29,500 nt of DNA from contig CM022670.1 in NCBI GenBank assembly GCA_012295275.1, positions 6,938,161 through 6,967,660 on the forward strand, read 5' to 3'. Under the pieces are notes generated by a model. The model worked only from the letters and a program-made list of their open reading frames with translations. It was not told the DNA's origin and ran no database searches. Each line of letters starts with the position of its first letter. Positions within the stretch are counted from its first letter, which is position 1. Source of the stretch: Chrysomallon squamiferum. Taxonomy: Eukaryota; Mollusca; Gastropoda; Neomphalida; Peltospiridae. A program made the translations under genes and the position numbers. Shown piece after piece: positions 1 to 11,029 of the stretch.

Positions 1-177
1 AACTCCTCGCTATAATCTATCGTGAAATTTGTAAAAAGACACTGGAGAGATTAATTTGAAACTCTGGATCAAGGAAAGGATAGAAATTAAACAAAGAAAT
101 ACATGTGAATAGAATTTTAATATTCTGGATCAGTGAAACCATGCAGGCTTTGAAATAAAGTTGTTTTTTTTTTTTTT

Positions 178-208
178 TATAAAAGAAGAAGACTTACTTT
201 TTATAAAG
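178..208 (+). promoter_or_regulatory. TATA-like boxes upstream of gene A
   Basis: TATAAAAG lies at 178-185 and TATAAAG at 202-208, about 310-330 bases before the start codon. Either could be a core promoter if the 5' UTR is about 280-300 bases, but such words are common in AT-rich DNA and the true transcription start, or an upstream non-coding exon, cannot be seen. Confidence 0.2.
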
Positions 209-513
209 TCTGAGCCAACGTAAGGATAAAATCGTCTAACTCCTTAGTCACACAAAATTTGTGGTCTTGAAAAATCTTCTCTGCGAAACTCGCAGAAACA
301 AAAGAAAGAAATCACTTGTTTCTTTTTTTGTTGAGAATGTCGTGTAAAGACATTTAAATATTTCGAGCCAGACATTTCAACTGTTTTATTTTTCAGACTC
401 GAAGACTGTATATTTGTATCCACTTCGAGAGACGCATTTCCGTAGCAGTTTATATGAAGGACACGTGCTGGAAATGAAAGTTTAACATTAGCAAAAACAA
501 GCACAGAAACCTG

Positions 514-661
514 ATGCTTAAAATGAGACAAATACATAACACGAGAAAACATCAACGATGTCTTCAGAGAACGCTGATGATGTTGTCGTTCTTACTGCTG
601 CAGACTATTATTATCATCCTGGTTATGTTTCGACAACCGCCATCGTTGTCCTGTCAGAAAG
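514..661 (+). CDS. Gene A exon 1: cytosolic tail and signal anchor
   Basis: Codes residues 1-49 and the first base of codon 50. The tail is rich in Lys/Arg/His (RKHQRC), followed by a hydrophobic run at about residues 20-39 (LMMLSFLLLQ..IIIILVMF), the shape of a type II Golgi signal anchor. The donor is AAAG|GTGAGC at 662, a good consensus. Reading on past 661 gives only (TGTC)n and (TGTA)n low-complexity sequence, which supports a splice site here. Initiation at 514 has C at -3; initiation at 523 (codon 4) has A at -3, so the true start could be either. Confidence 0.8.
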
Positions 662-1084
662 GTGAGCAAGTTACATGTCTGTCTGTCTGTCTGCATGCAT
701 TTATACATATATCTATCTGTTTATATCTCTTTATTTCTGTGTGTGAATGTGTGTGTATGCATGTATTTATGTATGTATTTATTTAAATTTGTATGTGTGT
801 TTTATTACTATCATCAATACTGAAGATGGTCGTGGTATTTTCGTATACTAGATTTTCTGAATGAGTTGAATTTATCCAACTCAAACTTTAGATAAATATA
901 TTTACTGACTTTGATTAAGCTTTCTTGGTATGCAAAAATATTTCTCTAAAAGAAGGGAAAGGTAAATTTATGACTGATTTTGGCTTACAAACAAGTGTGA
1001 TTTTCTAAATGATTAGTTTCCGTTGAAATTTAATTATAGTGTCTATTTTCTATATTGTCAGGTAATTTCTTTTTTATTTATTTT

Positions 1085-1115
<31 letters not shown>

Positions 1116-1336
1116 TTTTATTTTATTTTATTTATTTACTTATTTTTTTTTTTTTTTTTAAATTTATTATTATTATTATTACTATTATTATTATTATTAT
1201 TATTATTTTAATGATTATTACTACTATTATTATTATATTGATATTATTATTATTATTTTATTATTATTACTACTACTGTTATAATTATATTGATATTATA
1301 TTATTATTATTATTGTTATTATTATTATTATTATTA

Positions 1337-1394
<58 letters not shown>

Positions 1395-1738
1395 TTATTG
1401 CCAAACTAGGCTGGTGCTAACAAAATGAAAAATAAAATAATATAAAATAAAATAAATTCTTCAGTTTTGCCAGCAAAGCACTGAAATATATACCCCGATC
1501 TCATTTTAATGTGCATTCATGTCATTATGTCTTATTCACAAATAAAAACAAAAAACAATGTAAAAGTTAGATTAACAAATGAGAAAAATAATATTTTATG
1601 TTCTTACGTTTTATTATCAGGAAAGAATACTGATTTTGTTAGAAATAAAACTGTTATTTGGAGCTTCACACTTTTTGTTAATATTACATAGGTACTCTTT
1701 TAAAATCGATAGATATATATATAGATAGATAGATAGAT

Positions 1739-1778
<40 letters not shown>

Positions 1779-1983
1779 GCAGATAGATAGATATATATAC
1801 AGACAGATAGATAGATATACTATGTATATCTATCTATTTTAAAAGAGTACTATATATATATATATATATATAATAGTAAATATAAAGATATCATTATATT
1901 TTCTGACTCACCGGGAATGCCATTTTTATTAATGTTTAGTAAGATTATTTATTGTTATCATTAATGTCTAAACCATAATAAAT

Positions 1984-2021
<38 letters not shown>

Positions 2022-4772
2022 TTTTCTTCTTCTTACTGTTATTATTTTTGTTTTTGTTGTTGTAGTTGTTACTTGTAATACTGATGTATTTAAATTTTGT
2101 GTTAATACATATTGAGAAACTTTAAAAATGTAACAAATGAAAGTAATATCTTTAAAATTTATTTTAGTACATCCTGATAAATGTTTAAATTTTATGTTAG
2201 TACATACTGATAAATGTTTAAATTTTATGTTAGTACATACTGATAAATGTTTACATTTTATGTTAGTACATACTGATAAATGTTTAAATTTTATGTTAGT
2301 ACATACTGATAAATGTTTTATTTTATGTTAGTACATAATGATAAATGTTTAAATTTTATGTTAGTACATACTGATAAATGTTTAAATTTTATGTTAATAC
2401 ATAATGATAAATGTTTTATTTTATGTTAGTACATACTGATAAATGTTTAAATTTTATGTTAATACATAATGATAAATGTTTAAATTTTATGTTAGTACAT
2501 ACTGATAAATAATTAAACATTTTATGTTAGTTATCATAAACTGATAAAATGTTTTAAAAAATTGTTTTTTATTTATTTATTAACATAATTATTTATTTAT
2601 TTATTTTTTTTTTAAATTTTTTATGTTATTTATTTATTATTTATTTATTTAAATTTATTTTTTTTTTTGTTTTTTTGTTTTTTATTTACTCATTTAAAAG
2701 ATAAGAAAGTAAATAAAATAATTACACAGAAATAATATATAAAATGCGTTTATTTTTTTTTGTCAGACCATTGCATTATTATTTAATGAAAATGTCTTTT
2801 TCTTTTTGGACTTTAAAACCATATTTAACTTATTTATTCACATCTTGCCAGAAATTTTAGATCACTTTTACAACACATACAGGTGTGCTTTAGATCATGT
2901 TCAGTACACATAGGTTGGTTTTAGACCAGTTTTACTACAAATAGGTGGGGTTAAGACCACTTTTACTACAAACAGGTGGGATTTAGACCAGTTTTACTCC
3001 ACATGGGTGGATTTTAGACCACTTTTATTAAAACGGATGGGTTTTAGACCACGTTCACTACACGTAGGTGGATTTAGACTACTTTTACTTGTTAAAGCAA
3101 ACGACTCCTACGAATAGAAAGATCGCGACCTGTTCTATTTTTAAATCTCTTTTTTTTTTTTTTTTTTGCCAACCTACCTGTCGCTTTCTATAACTCACTT
3201 TCAACGTGTGCTAAGAACAACAATTAGCTCAAAGAAATCACGTGACCTCGCTTAATGATGTGAGGTTGCATCTCTGACTGTTCAGTACTTTGTTAGGTAA
3301 ATCGCTGCAATCTCTCGGATATTTATAATATTATATTTCAAGTGACTGGTATCACGTTGCGTTTAAAAAGGCGTCGGAGATGCGCCTTTATCGCTACACA
3401 AAATCATTTTTGAATATTGCCTTATCACCTCGAGGCAAACCTAGTGTAATTAGACGGCTGTATGCATCTTTTGAATTCAGATAAGCAGGAAAAAAAAAAA
3501 AAAAAAAAAAAAACTATTAGGCATACCCAACGTAATACGATGGCTAGATGCACCTTTTGAATTTGTAGGAAGAATTATTTATATTTAAAAAAAAGAAAAA
3601 GAAAAAGAAAAGTAAAACCGAAAAGAAAATTGAAGATTAAACAGACTTAACAAGGTGAAAGCAAAAGTTAATAAAAAGGATTATAGCTGTATAGAATTAT
3701 TATAGATATTTGCATGTTTGTTCATTTGTAGACTAGTATGTTACATGATTGCGTAGACTGGTATGTTTGATGTCTAGACTGGTACGTTTGTTGATTTTGT
3801 TGATATTTAATTATTTTATGACTAGAAAATGTAGATGATTGTGATGATGATATCAAATCTGTGTGATAAACTTCATTATTATTATTTTTTTTTTTTGCAT
3901 GCATTTACATCATTTTTTATATCTTTATTATATAATATAAATCTCTATACATTAAATGCACAGATACTCATGCTTATATTCAGTAACTATGTGAAATTAC
4001 ATAAACACAAAGTATCCTTGCATTCAAGCATTTTCAACATTTATAAAATGTTTTAGACAACAAAAAATAATAAAACAAAAAAAAAAAAAAAATTAATTAC
4101 GTAAAAAAAGAGTTTTGTAATAGTATGTAGCCAATGCTTAACCATGTATTTCCGACTGATAAAAAAAAAAAAAAAAAATAATAACAATTTATCAAAGCAA
4201 CTGTAATCAACGTTAACCGTCAAAATGTTTTTACTTTAGCACCATCTATTAAAAACAGTAACAGAAAAGGTCTTACTGTTTAACAAATCGGTTTTGGTTA
4301 AAAACTTTAATATTGGATCGTTTTTTTCAAGATCAAGTTACCAGATCAGCGTCCGCTTCGGACGACTGCAACGTATTCTTTTTTCCCCCATTTTGTCACA
4401 TCCCTCGTTTAACACGAAAAACAACAAAACAAGAGAGGAGCAATGCTCCATTCTTCGCAGCCGTATTTCATCGTCACACGTTGTCCACGTTGTCCCGCGT
4501 GTTCCAGCGATGAACTGAAAGAACGAGGAGAGGTTATTGTTACGTGGCATTGATGGTCATCATCCGTAGAAGATCGTGTGTGGGCCATAGGTGTGTAAAC
4601 ATTGTCAAAAGTCATACACGTCCCGAGGCGGAAAATTGAAAGAAATAAGTCATTACGTATAGATTAGACAGCTATTCCGAAGTCCATTGAAGACGTTTGA
4701 ATACACCTGATAAAGCAATGTGACTTCACTAATCCTGTATTAAATCCATATATTTTTGTCTTTTTGTGTATT

Positions 4773-4812
<40 letters not shown>

Positions 4813-5076
4813 TCTGAAGTATCAGGGATTAAATGTAAAACATATTTTGTATTGGTGCTATATACAGTGAAAAAAAAACCCAATAGTGAGCACTTAGTAA
4901 GATCATTGATATAATATAATACTGTAGGTTAGAAGGTGTGAAGTGATATGTTGGTTTCTTTGGCGTTTGTTTGTTTTTTCATAATATGAAGACAGCTCAG
5001 GAAACCAGTTGTATATATGGATTAATCGCTCGATCAAATGAAAGACACTTGTTTAACGCGTCCGAAAACATAACGA

Positions 5077-5163
<87 letters not shown>

Positions 5164-5339
5164 CTGGAAAACTGGATTTTTCTTATCGATTAGCAACAAG
5201 GAACATTTTATATGCAAGTTCCCATTGTCAGAAAGAAACAAAACATGTGATAAGCTAATCGTGCGGTGTTTATAAGAAAGGGAACTAACGAATTAAAGAT
5301 AATTAATCTTGCGATAGTATATCCAAATATCGTATTGGC

Positions 5340-5381
<42 letters not shown>

Positions 5382-8300
5382 TAAACAGTAATAGAAGTAA
5401 TAATAATAATCATGAATGGTAATTGTGATGGTTGTAATAATAGTAATAATCGAAAGCCAAAAAGTACAGCAGCAGCAGCAGTAGTGGTAACAGTAATAGT
5501 AGCAGAGCTGTAGTAGTTATAAATAACAGCAGTAGTATTATTAGAAGTAACAGTAGTAGTAGTAGCAGTGGTGTGGTGGTGGTGGTAGTGTAATAGTAAT
5601 AGCAGTAGTAGTATAAAAATATTGTTATTCTTTCCCGTTTACGCTTGTAAACAAGGTGTTATTTCTTTATTTTCAGAACCGTACGGTTTCGTTCCAACTA
5701 TGCTGTTTCAGAATTCCAGTTCACCAACAAAGGACACAGACTGTTTCGACATCTTGGAGAACTCTGCCAACGTCACGAGAACAAACTACGTCATCTACTG
5801 CGATAACAACTCTTCTCACGTCACCGACATAAAGGTTGACAAAGATGCGCCTCCTTTCTCCATCCACTTCAAAGATCCCTGCCTCCGTCTTTTCATTAAG
5901 CAGCACTGCTACGACGGCCTCCGCGTACCCAACGTTGTGCACTACATCTGGTTTTCCAAACACATGATGGACATCTACGGTTTTCTGAGCATGCTCAGTG
6001 CGAAGAGGTTTTTGCAACCGTGCGCTGTCTTACTTCACGCCGACGTTTTGCCGTACGGAATATTCTGGAGTCACGTGCTTCGTCTAGTACCGAACATAGT
6101 GCACGTGCAGCGTCGTGCTCCGGACAATATTTTCGGCAGACCGTTTGGTTTCATACAACACAAGTCTGACATTGCCAGAATAGAAGCGTTAATGGGTAAG
6201 ATAATAATATAAATAAATGCAGTATAAGCTTCGACATATTTAGATATCTGGGCCCGAAACCCTTGGCTTCTTATATATATATTTTTTTTTTTGCTATACT
6301 TTACTTTTACAGACTTGATCTCTGACTGGCAGCTAAAATGCATTTAGGTTATGTGTCGACATCACCACAGGAACATTTAATTAGCACACGCAGCTTACAA
6401 AAGAGATAATACCGGTATCATATTTTGCCTGGTGACTCGATCATTAGTGCTTTGAAACATTTAGCGAGTTATGTTGTGTATGATAATAACCGTTTTGGTG
6501 TTTGTTTACCTGTAATCCCATTTGGTTTGTATGTTTTTAAAAAGCCATAAAAAGTTATTTTATATGCAAAGCAGCAAAGGGCAAGAAACGATGCGTGTAA
6601 CGAAAGGATTATCGGGTATTACCGAAGAGCTTTCATCTCGGCCACATTAGCAGTGCCACTGGCAGTCATTTCGTAACGTTATAGGACGTCACACGCAGCA
6701 GTTACTCAAGCAAAGAAGAGCAAATCGCCACAAGTGATAAAAGAACGACAAAGACGTAGACCGTAACTCGAAGCGCGTCCCCTTTAAACGCCGAGTATCA
6801 GTTACAACCTCAATGACTGGTACTTTTCTTGTCAGCTCAATTGTGTATGTCAGTCTAGTTCATGATGATAACATTATGTCGTCTTGGCATTTCTTTTTGA
6901 AAGGATAAAAAAAAAGAGAGAAAAGGAAGCCTTTAATTTATCTCCTCTGAACGCTGTGGGTAAATAATTGGTAGATTCGTGATGAGTGTAGACCTGTTTT
7001 GAATTTTAAAATAAAAACTTGTAAAGATCCGCTGTCAATGGCGGTGTGGTGGTTGGTCCGGTGTCGTGGTGTGAAGAGTATCAAACATGAGAGGTTCCAT
7101 TATGGCCGTTTCACACCGCCTGGCCACAGGGAAGTTTGTTCCGCACACAGTCCGACATCTGAAGGTCCACGTGTTACTTCTCTTTGACGATTCCAGTCCA
7201 CCGTAAAGTTATCAAAACCTGACCAAAATTACGATTAAAAAAAGACTTCTTTGAAGAGTAGCTTCCACTGTTTGCTTTTCAAACTAGGTTTTACGTCGGT
7301 TTCCAGCCTTGTTGTCCAGAAATCCTTGAACGTTGAGGCCTACGTGCTCTCTTCGTCGTAAGGCGACAGAATCAATCAAAATATCTGTCTCTGTCCTGTA
7401 ACCAGTGGCCATCACATTTTACCGATGCTGACGTTTCGCAACAATGGAATTCACTAAACAAACAATGACAGACACTTTTTTTTCTTTAACTTATAGAGAT
7501 TTGTGGAATTAAAGTACAGTCCAATTAGCGTGAACAGAGAATGGTGAACGTATGATATAAAGAGCACTGATCTTTTTAAACATACGGTGTTTCTTTCTTT
7601 CTTTCTTTTTTTTTCTTTTAAAAAAAAAAAAAAACAAAACAAAAACCCGAAGAGAAACGTTTGTGGTAGACATGTAATAGAGTCAGGATATTATTCATAC
7701 TAATTAATTTTAATCAAGTTTTTATATTTCTATTTATTAAAGTTTTTTTCACCAGGGTCATGACATCCATGCTTTTGAATTTCTGCATTTGACCATCGTG
7801 GTTTTGTCCTGCTTACATTATTTTATTTTACTCTTGCTCTTTGGTGGTTTTATTATTATTATATATTTTTTTTCATTTATCTTGTTTTTATTTATTTATT
7901 TATTTATTCATTTAATTATTTATTTATTTATTTTATTTTCGTTTTTTCTTGTTGTAATGATTATTATTATTTCTTTAAATTTGGTATGTTTTTGCGTTTG
8001 TCATACTGTTCATACTATTAAAACTGTGATACTAACAACACATTTTAACAACGAAGTTTCGAAGAAATACATTTACGTTTGTACAAGTTCGGTTTTTGAA
8101 ATATTTCACACCTGTAATGCGTTTTTGTGTCTCTACTCGTGAAATCTGAGACCTTTAAAGTTTGCTTTGTTATTTTTTCCTTTTCAGATTTGTTTGTACT
8201 ATACAGAATTGTATGATCAGTTTAATGTTCATATTGTTTATTTCTAACTCGCATGACAAATAACATTCACAAACCAGTCTTCGTTCTGTCACGACAAGGG

Positions 8301-9051
8301 GGATAACTCCGATTTCATTAGCAAAACATATTTTTCTTTTTCTCTTTCATTATATTATATTTATTAAATATTAAATGTTGTTTGTTTGTTTATTTGCTTG
8401 CTTGCTTTCTCGATTATTTTTTTTGTTTTGTTTTGTTTTGTTTTGGATTATTATTCCTATATTTTCTCTTTATACTTTTCTTTCTTTCTTTTCCATTCAT
8501 CGATATATTTTTTTTTTTTTTTTTTTATTTTTTTTTTTTTTTATTCTGCAACTAAAGATTCTATTTATATTATTCTTACAGAATATGGCGGAATATACCT
8601 GGACTGCGATCAACTGGTACTAAAACCTCTCCACACTTTTCGCAACTTCAGATTTGTGATGAGTCACGAGAACTCTAAGAATCTCGGCAACTCTTTGATA
8701 ATCTCTGAACAAAATGCCAAATTCTTAGACATCTGGCTCAAGAGTTATCGTTCTTACAACCCTAAGCAGTGGGGGATTCATTCGACTTTTGTACCCTTGA
8801 CTCTGGCTAAGCTGTATCCTACGTTAATCCATATTGAAAAGAACAGCTTCATTAAGCCCGACCTGGACAACATAAAAGATCTGTACTACGGCAACTACAG
8901 CGTGACAGACAATTACGCTGTGCATTTGTACACTCGCTGGGTTAAGCAGTTTTACACTGTTGAACATCTGAAATCGCTAAACACTACTCTCGGAGAAATA
9001 GCCAGGTTAATTATGTTCGGACGTACACATTCGTGTTTTACGGAAAAGTGA
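514..9051 (+). CDS. Gene A, whole: GT32-like DXD glycosyltransferase, 3 exons, 378 aa
   Basis: Exons 514-661, 5677-6195 and 8582-9051 total 1137 nt and join in frame into 378 residues plus TGA. Both introns are phase 1, with GT-AG ends, and each splits a Glu codon as G|AA. Layout: short basic cytosolic tail, one membrane segment at about residues 20-39, a stem with sequons (N62, N81, N93/N94), then a catalytic domain from about residue 134 (PNVVHYIWFS). The key motif is DIARIEALMEYGGIYLDCDQ (214-233), in which D230-C-D232 is the DXD that holds the metal and sugar nucleotide in this fold. The length is close to vertebrate A4GALT/A4GNT (about 340-355 aa), which share this domain. It probably transfers a sugar onto glycans in the Golgi; donor and acceptor cannot be told from sequence. 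The start may instead be the second ATG at 523, which has the better context (A at -3); an in-frame TGA at 475-477 excludes a start further upstream. Confidence 0.88.
1075..1395. repeat. (ATTT)n then (ATT)n microsatellite
   Basis: About 60 bases of ATTT repeats, a T run, then about 230 bases of interrupted ATT repeats with some ACT and GAT variants, inside intron 1. Open frames here (poly-Ile, poly-Leu, poly-Tyr) are products of the repeat. Confidence 0.95.
1692..1850. repeat. Inverted-repeat element enclosing (GATA)n
   Basis: The arm at 1692-1717 (GTACTCTTTTAAAAT, then CGATAGATATA) is the reverse complement of 1825-1850 at 25 of 26 positions. Between them is a GATA/GACA tract. It could be a small foldback element that took up a microsatellite, or a cruciform-prone palindrome. 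No clear target duplication is seen. Confidence 0.8.
1983..2021. repeat. (AGT)n microsatellite
   Basis: About 13 uninterrupted TAG/AGT units. Confidence 0.95.
2150..2515. repeat. 33-bp minisatellite, about 11 copies
   Basis: Unit roughly TTTAAATTTTATGTTAGTAC followed by ATACTGATAAATG. Some copies lack a few bases. As 33 is a multiple of 3, several copies stay open as LVHTDKCLNFM, which is a chance effect. Confidence 0.93.
2570..2690. repeat. Degenerate (ATTT)n / T-rich tract
   Basis: ATTT units mixed with long T runs, following directly on the 33-bp array. Confidence 0.85.
2855..3090. repeat. About 30-bp minisatellite, 7-8 diverged copies
   Basis: Unit roughly TTTTAGACCACTTTTACTAC followed by AAACAGGTGGG; copies vary at many positions. 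Confidence 0.88.
3441..3600. repeat. Two-copy direct repeat, each ending A-rich
   Basis: About 45 bases at 3441-3485 recur, diverged, at 3526-3572 (shared GACGGCTGTATGCATCTTTT versus GATGGCTAGATGCACCTTTT). A run of A or GAAAA follows each copy. Confidence 0.6.
3729..3795. repeat. Short tandem repeat built on TAGACTGGTATGTTTG
   Basis: Three diverged copies of about 22-26 bases sharing TAGACTGGTA(T/C)GTTTG. Confidence 0.6.
4777..4812. repeat. (GT)n microsatellite
   Basis: About 14 perfect TG units, then TGTATGTGTG. Confidence 0.95.
5081..5160. repeat. (GA)40 microsatellite
   Basis: 80 bases of uninterrupted GA on the + strand, within intron 1 of gene A. Poly-Arg/Glu frames across it are not genes. 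Confidence 0.97.
5340..5620. repeat. (AAT)n followed by AGC/AGT/GGT trinucleotide tract
   Basis: About 13 perfect TAA units, then a long imperfect mix of AAT, AGC, AGT and GGT triplets reaching almost to the acceptor of gene A exon 2. Confidence 0.9.
5677..6195 (+). CDS. Gene A exon 2: lumenal stem and N-terminal half of catalytic domain
   Basis: The acceptor is TTATTTTCAG ending at 5676 and the donor is ATGG|GTAAG at 6196. It supplies residues 50-222 plus one base of codon 223. It has paired-looking cysteines (C72, C91, C118, C127), stem sequons at N62, N81 and N93/N94, the family start motif PNVVHYIWFS (134-143), and HADVLPYGIFW (170-180), where relatives have their His-x-Asp/Asn turn. It ends in KSDIARIEALM, the Arg-bearing helix just before the DXD loop. 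Base composition is clearly more GC-rich than the flanking introns. Confidence 0.9.
6196..8581 (+). other. Gene A intron 2 (about 2.4 kb)
   Basis: GT-AG intron. The part from 6540 to 7450 is more complex and less AT-rich than the rest, but no open frame there looks like a known protein. The 3' end is T-rich over more than 200 bases, with near-pure T runs at 8509-8542 just before the acceptor. Confidence 0.75.
7862..7940. repeat. (ATTT)n-rich tract in intron 2
   Basis: Imperfect TTTA units with T runs; open frames here are poly-Phe/Ile/Leu artefacts. Confidence 0.8.
8582..9051 (+). CDS. Gene A exon 3: DXD motif and C-terminal half, ends in TGA
   Basis: The acceptor TATTCTTACAG ends at 8581, after an unusually long T-rich tract. 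The exon opens with EYGGIYLDCDQLVLKPL (223-239). Relatives usually read YGGIYLDTDV; here the middle residue is Cys and both Asp are kept. Downstream are N327 and N356 sequons and the NYAVHLYTRW stretch (333-342), which corresponds to the conserved C-terminal His-Leu-Trp/Tyr region of the fold. TGA is at 9049-9051. No frameshift or internal stop is present, so the gene looks functional. Confidence 0.9.
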
Positions 9052-9129
9052 TTCGGTGCGGGGAAAAGTGGGGAAAAAAACAAAAAAAGAAAACCCAGCA
9101 AAAAACTGACAGATGCAGATCAGTTTATT

Positions 9130-9135
9130 AATAAA
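9130..9135 (+). terminator. Polyadenylation signal of gene A
   Basis: A canonical AATAAA lies 79 bases after the gene A stop codon, at a typical distance for a short 3' UTR. The following sequence is T-rich, as is usual downstream of a cleavage site. Confidence 0.55.
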
Positions 9136-9177
9136 TTATTATTTATTCATTGCTTTATATTAAGTCATGTTACTAAT

Positions 9178-9198
9178 TTATTTATTTATTTATTATTG

Positions 9199-9230
<32 letters not shown>

Positions 9231-9392
9231 ATATTATTATTATTATTATTATAACTATTACTATTATTGTTGTTGTTATTTTTATTAATATTATTATTGC
9301 TATTGTTATTATTGTTGTTATTATTATTATTATTACTGTTTTTATTTGTAGTATTAAAACTATTATTATTATTGCTATTATTATTATCATCA

Positions 9393-9453
<61 letters not shown>

Positions 9454-9462
9454 CATTATTTA
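9178..9462. repeat. (ATT)n microsatellite downstream of gene A
   Basis: About 285 bases of ATT with GTT, ACT and ATC variants, starting some 40 bases past the polyadenylation signal. The long Asn, Ile and Leu frames on either strand come from the repeat. Confidence 0.96.
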
Positions 9463-10084
9463 TAAATATCATAACTCTTTTACTCAGCAGCAGTTACTTC
9501 CCTTTAAATCCAGGCCTTAAGACTTGCTGCGTAATGTGCGTAAAAAGTGTTTGATGTTATCGCTAGCTATATATAATAGCATATATATACATGTGTGTGG
9601 TTTTCTTCTCTCAGACTGCTTCATACGCTGCACATTCCCGATTGCTTTTTGTCTACAAACCTAATTTTCCAGTCGTTATAGTCACGTGACCCTCAAGCAA
9701 ATGGATACCGGTGTAGCGCGTCTCTGCTGATCTTAACGTGGAATCACGCGGACCTGATTTCAGTTCCTGCTCGTGATTTGGAACTGTTGTTTGATATTTA
9801 ATAACCGATAAAATGAGATTTATCAAGTAAATAAATTGTTATTTCTTTTTCTTTTTTTTTTTTTTCTTGTTGCAAGTTGATGATAAAATTAGTATGGGTT
9901 ATCTAACGTTTCTACACCGCAATTAATTGTTATTATTATTTAGGAGAAAATAAAAAAAAATAAAAAAAAAATAATAAAAAAAGTAATAATAGGAATATCA
10001 GCTCAGTCTTGAAACACTTTTTCCGCTTTTTGGAGGTAAGTCAAAATAGTAAGTTTGAGTTTTTTTGTTGTGTTTTCGTGGTTT

Positions 10085-10085
<1 letters not shown>

Positions 10086-10172
<87 letters not shown>
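10086..10172. repeat. (CT)n microsatellite, about 43 units
   Basis: 87 bases of uninterrupted CT on the + strand; a smaller (CT) run recurs at 10331-10342. Confidence 0.97.
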
Positions 10173-10174
<2 letters not shown>

Positions 10175-11029
10175 GTTCTGACTGTTATTGATGTATTTTG
10201 AACAGTCATTCAGTATTTTGTAACTCGATTGAATATTGAATAACTAGACATCATTTAAAAAACAAAATGTAGCATTCTTGCATTCACACACGTCAAATTC
10301 TCAAACTCAACACAGTAAAACACTGGTTTCTCTCTCTCTCTCCAACTAAAACATCAATCAATGGCATCGTCACAAAACATAGACTCAAACAAGGCAACAA
10401 CCCTGCAGTTCTTACTTATTTCTCAACTACGTCGTCAACAACGTGATCGATGAAATGTCGGGATACTATACTCGATATCCGATTTGTCCTTCATACAACG
10501 AAACACCATTACAAAGAGACAAGCAAGACAAAGGTAATCTGGGAACGAACTAACAGACCCCGGCGTTCACGACAAAGAGAGGTTGAGACTTTGATGCGAC
10601 AATGACCTACCAACTAAATCTGTTTTCTGTTTACTTAGAGACAGTATTCGGGTTAGAAACCGTTTTCTTTGTCGATTATCTTCACATCTTTCAGCGACCT
10701 GTTATCGTACGGCGTGTTACTATGTTTTCGTTGTTTTTCTATTAAACGAGAGTGAACTTTGGAACTCTAGCGGAAAAGGACTACCATTCCAATCAACGGA
10801 AATCGAACCCACGTAACCGTGAATCATTATGATGTAATCGGTTTGCTTCAAGTGTGAAGAGAAGTGGTTCGAATCAAAAAACAAATCATGATGAAGTTTT
10901 TTTTATCAATATATTTACTTGCATTTTACTCGCTTGTATGTAGTTTTGTGTTATGTGTTGTGTTTGTGTAAGTAGGTGGTCGTGTGTTGTTGAGATTTTT
11001 TTTCACGCTTGTGCCTCGTTTACAAGATG

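Larger units (their letters stand above)
662..5676 (+). other. Gene A intron 1 (about 5.0 kb)
   Basis: No coding sequence is visible. The intron is filled with microsatellites and minisatellites, listed separately, plus a more complex block at 4270-4650. That block has short open frames on both strands, but they overlap each other, match nothing I recognise and have no splice sites joining them to gene A. Confidence 0.75.

Noticed and set aside
244-555. 103-residue open frame on the minus strand
   Set aside because: It overlaps the start of gene A on the other strand, has no recognisable domain and lies in the probable 5' UTR/promoter.
4294-4615. Several overlapping short open frames on both strands
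   Set aside because: They compete for the same bases, resemble nothing known and have no splice links; probably chance in a less AT-rich block.
5721-6017. 98-residue minus-strand open frame
   Set aside because: It is the antisense shadow of gene A exon 2, which has clear family motifs.
6999-7187. 62-residue open frame in gene A intron 2
   Set aside because: There is no domain, and no acceptor/donor pair would insert it in phase into gene A.
8386-8581. Open frame extending upstream of gene A exon 3 with its own Met
   Set aside because: It is poly-Phe/Leu/Ser from the T-rich tract. The acceptor at 8581 joins exon 2 and exon 3 in phase and restores the family motif EALMEYGGIYLDCD.
9182-9554. 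Long Asn, Ile and Leu homopolymer frames
   Set aside because: They are translation of an (ATT)n microsatellite in all frames.
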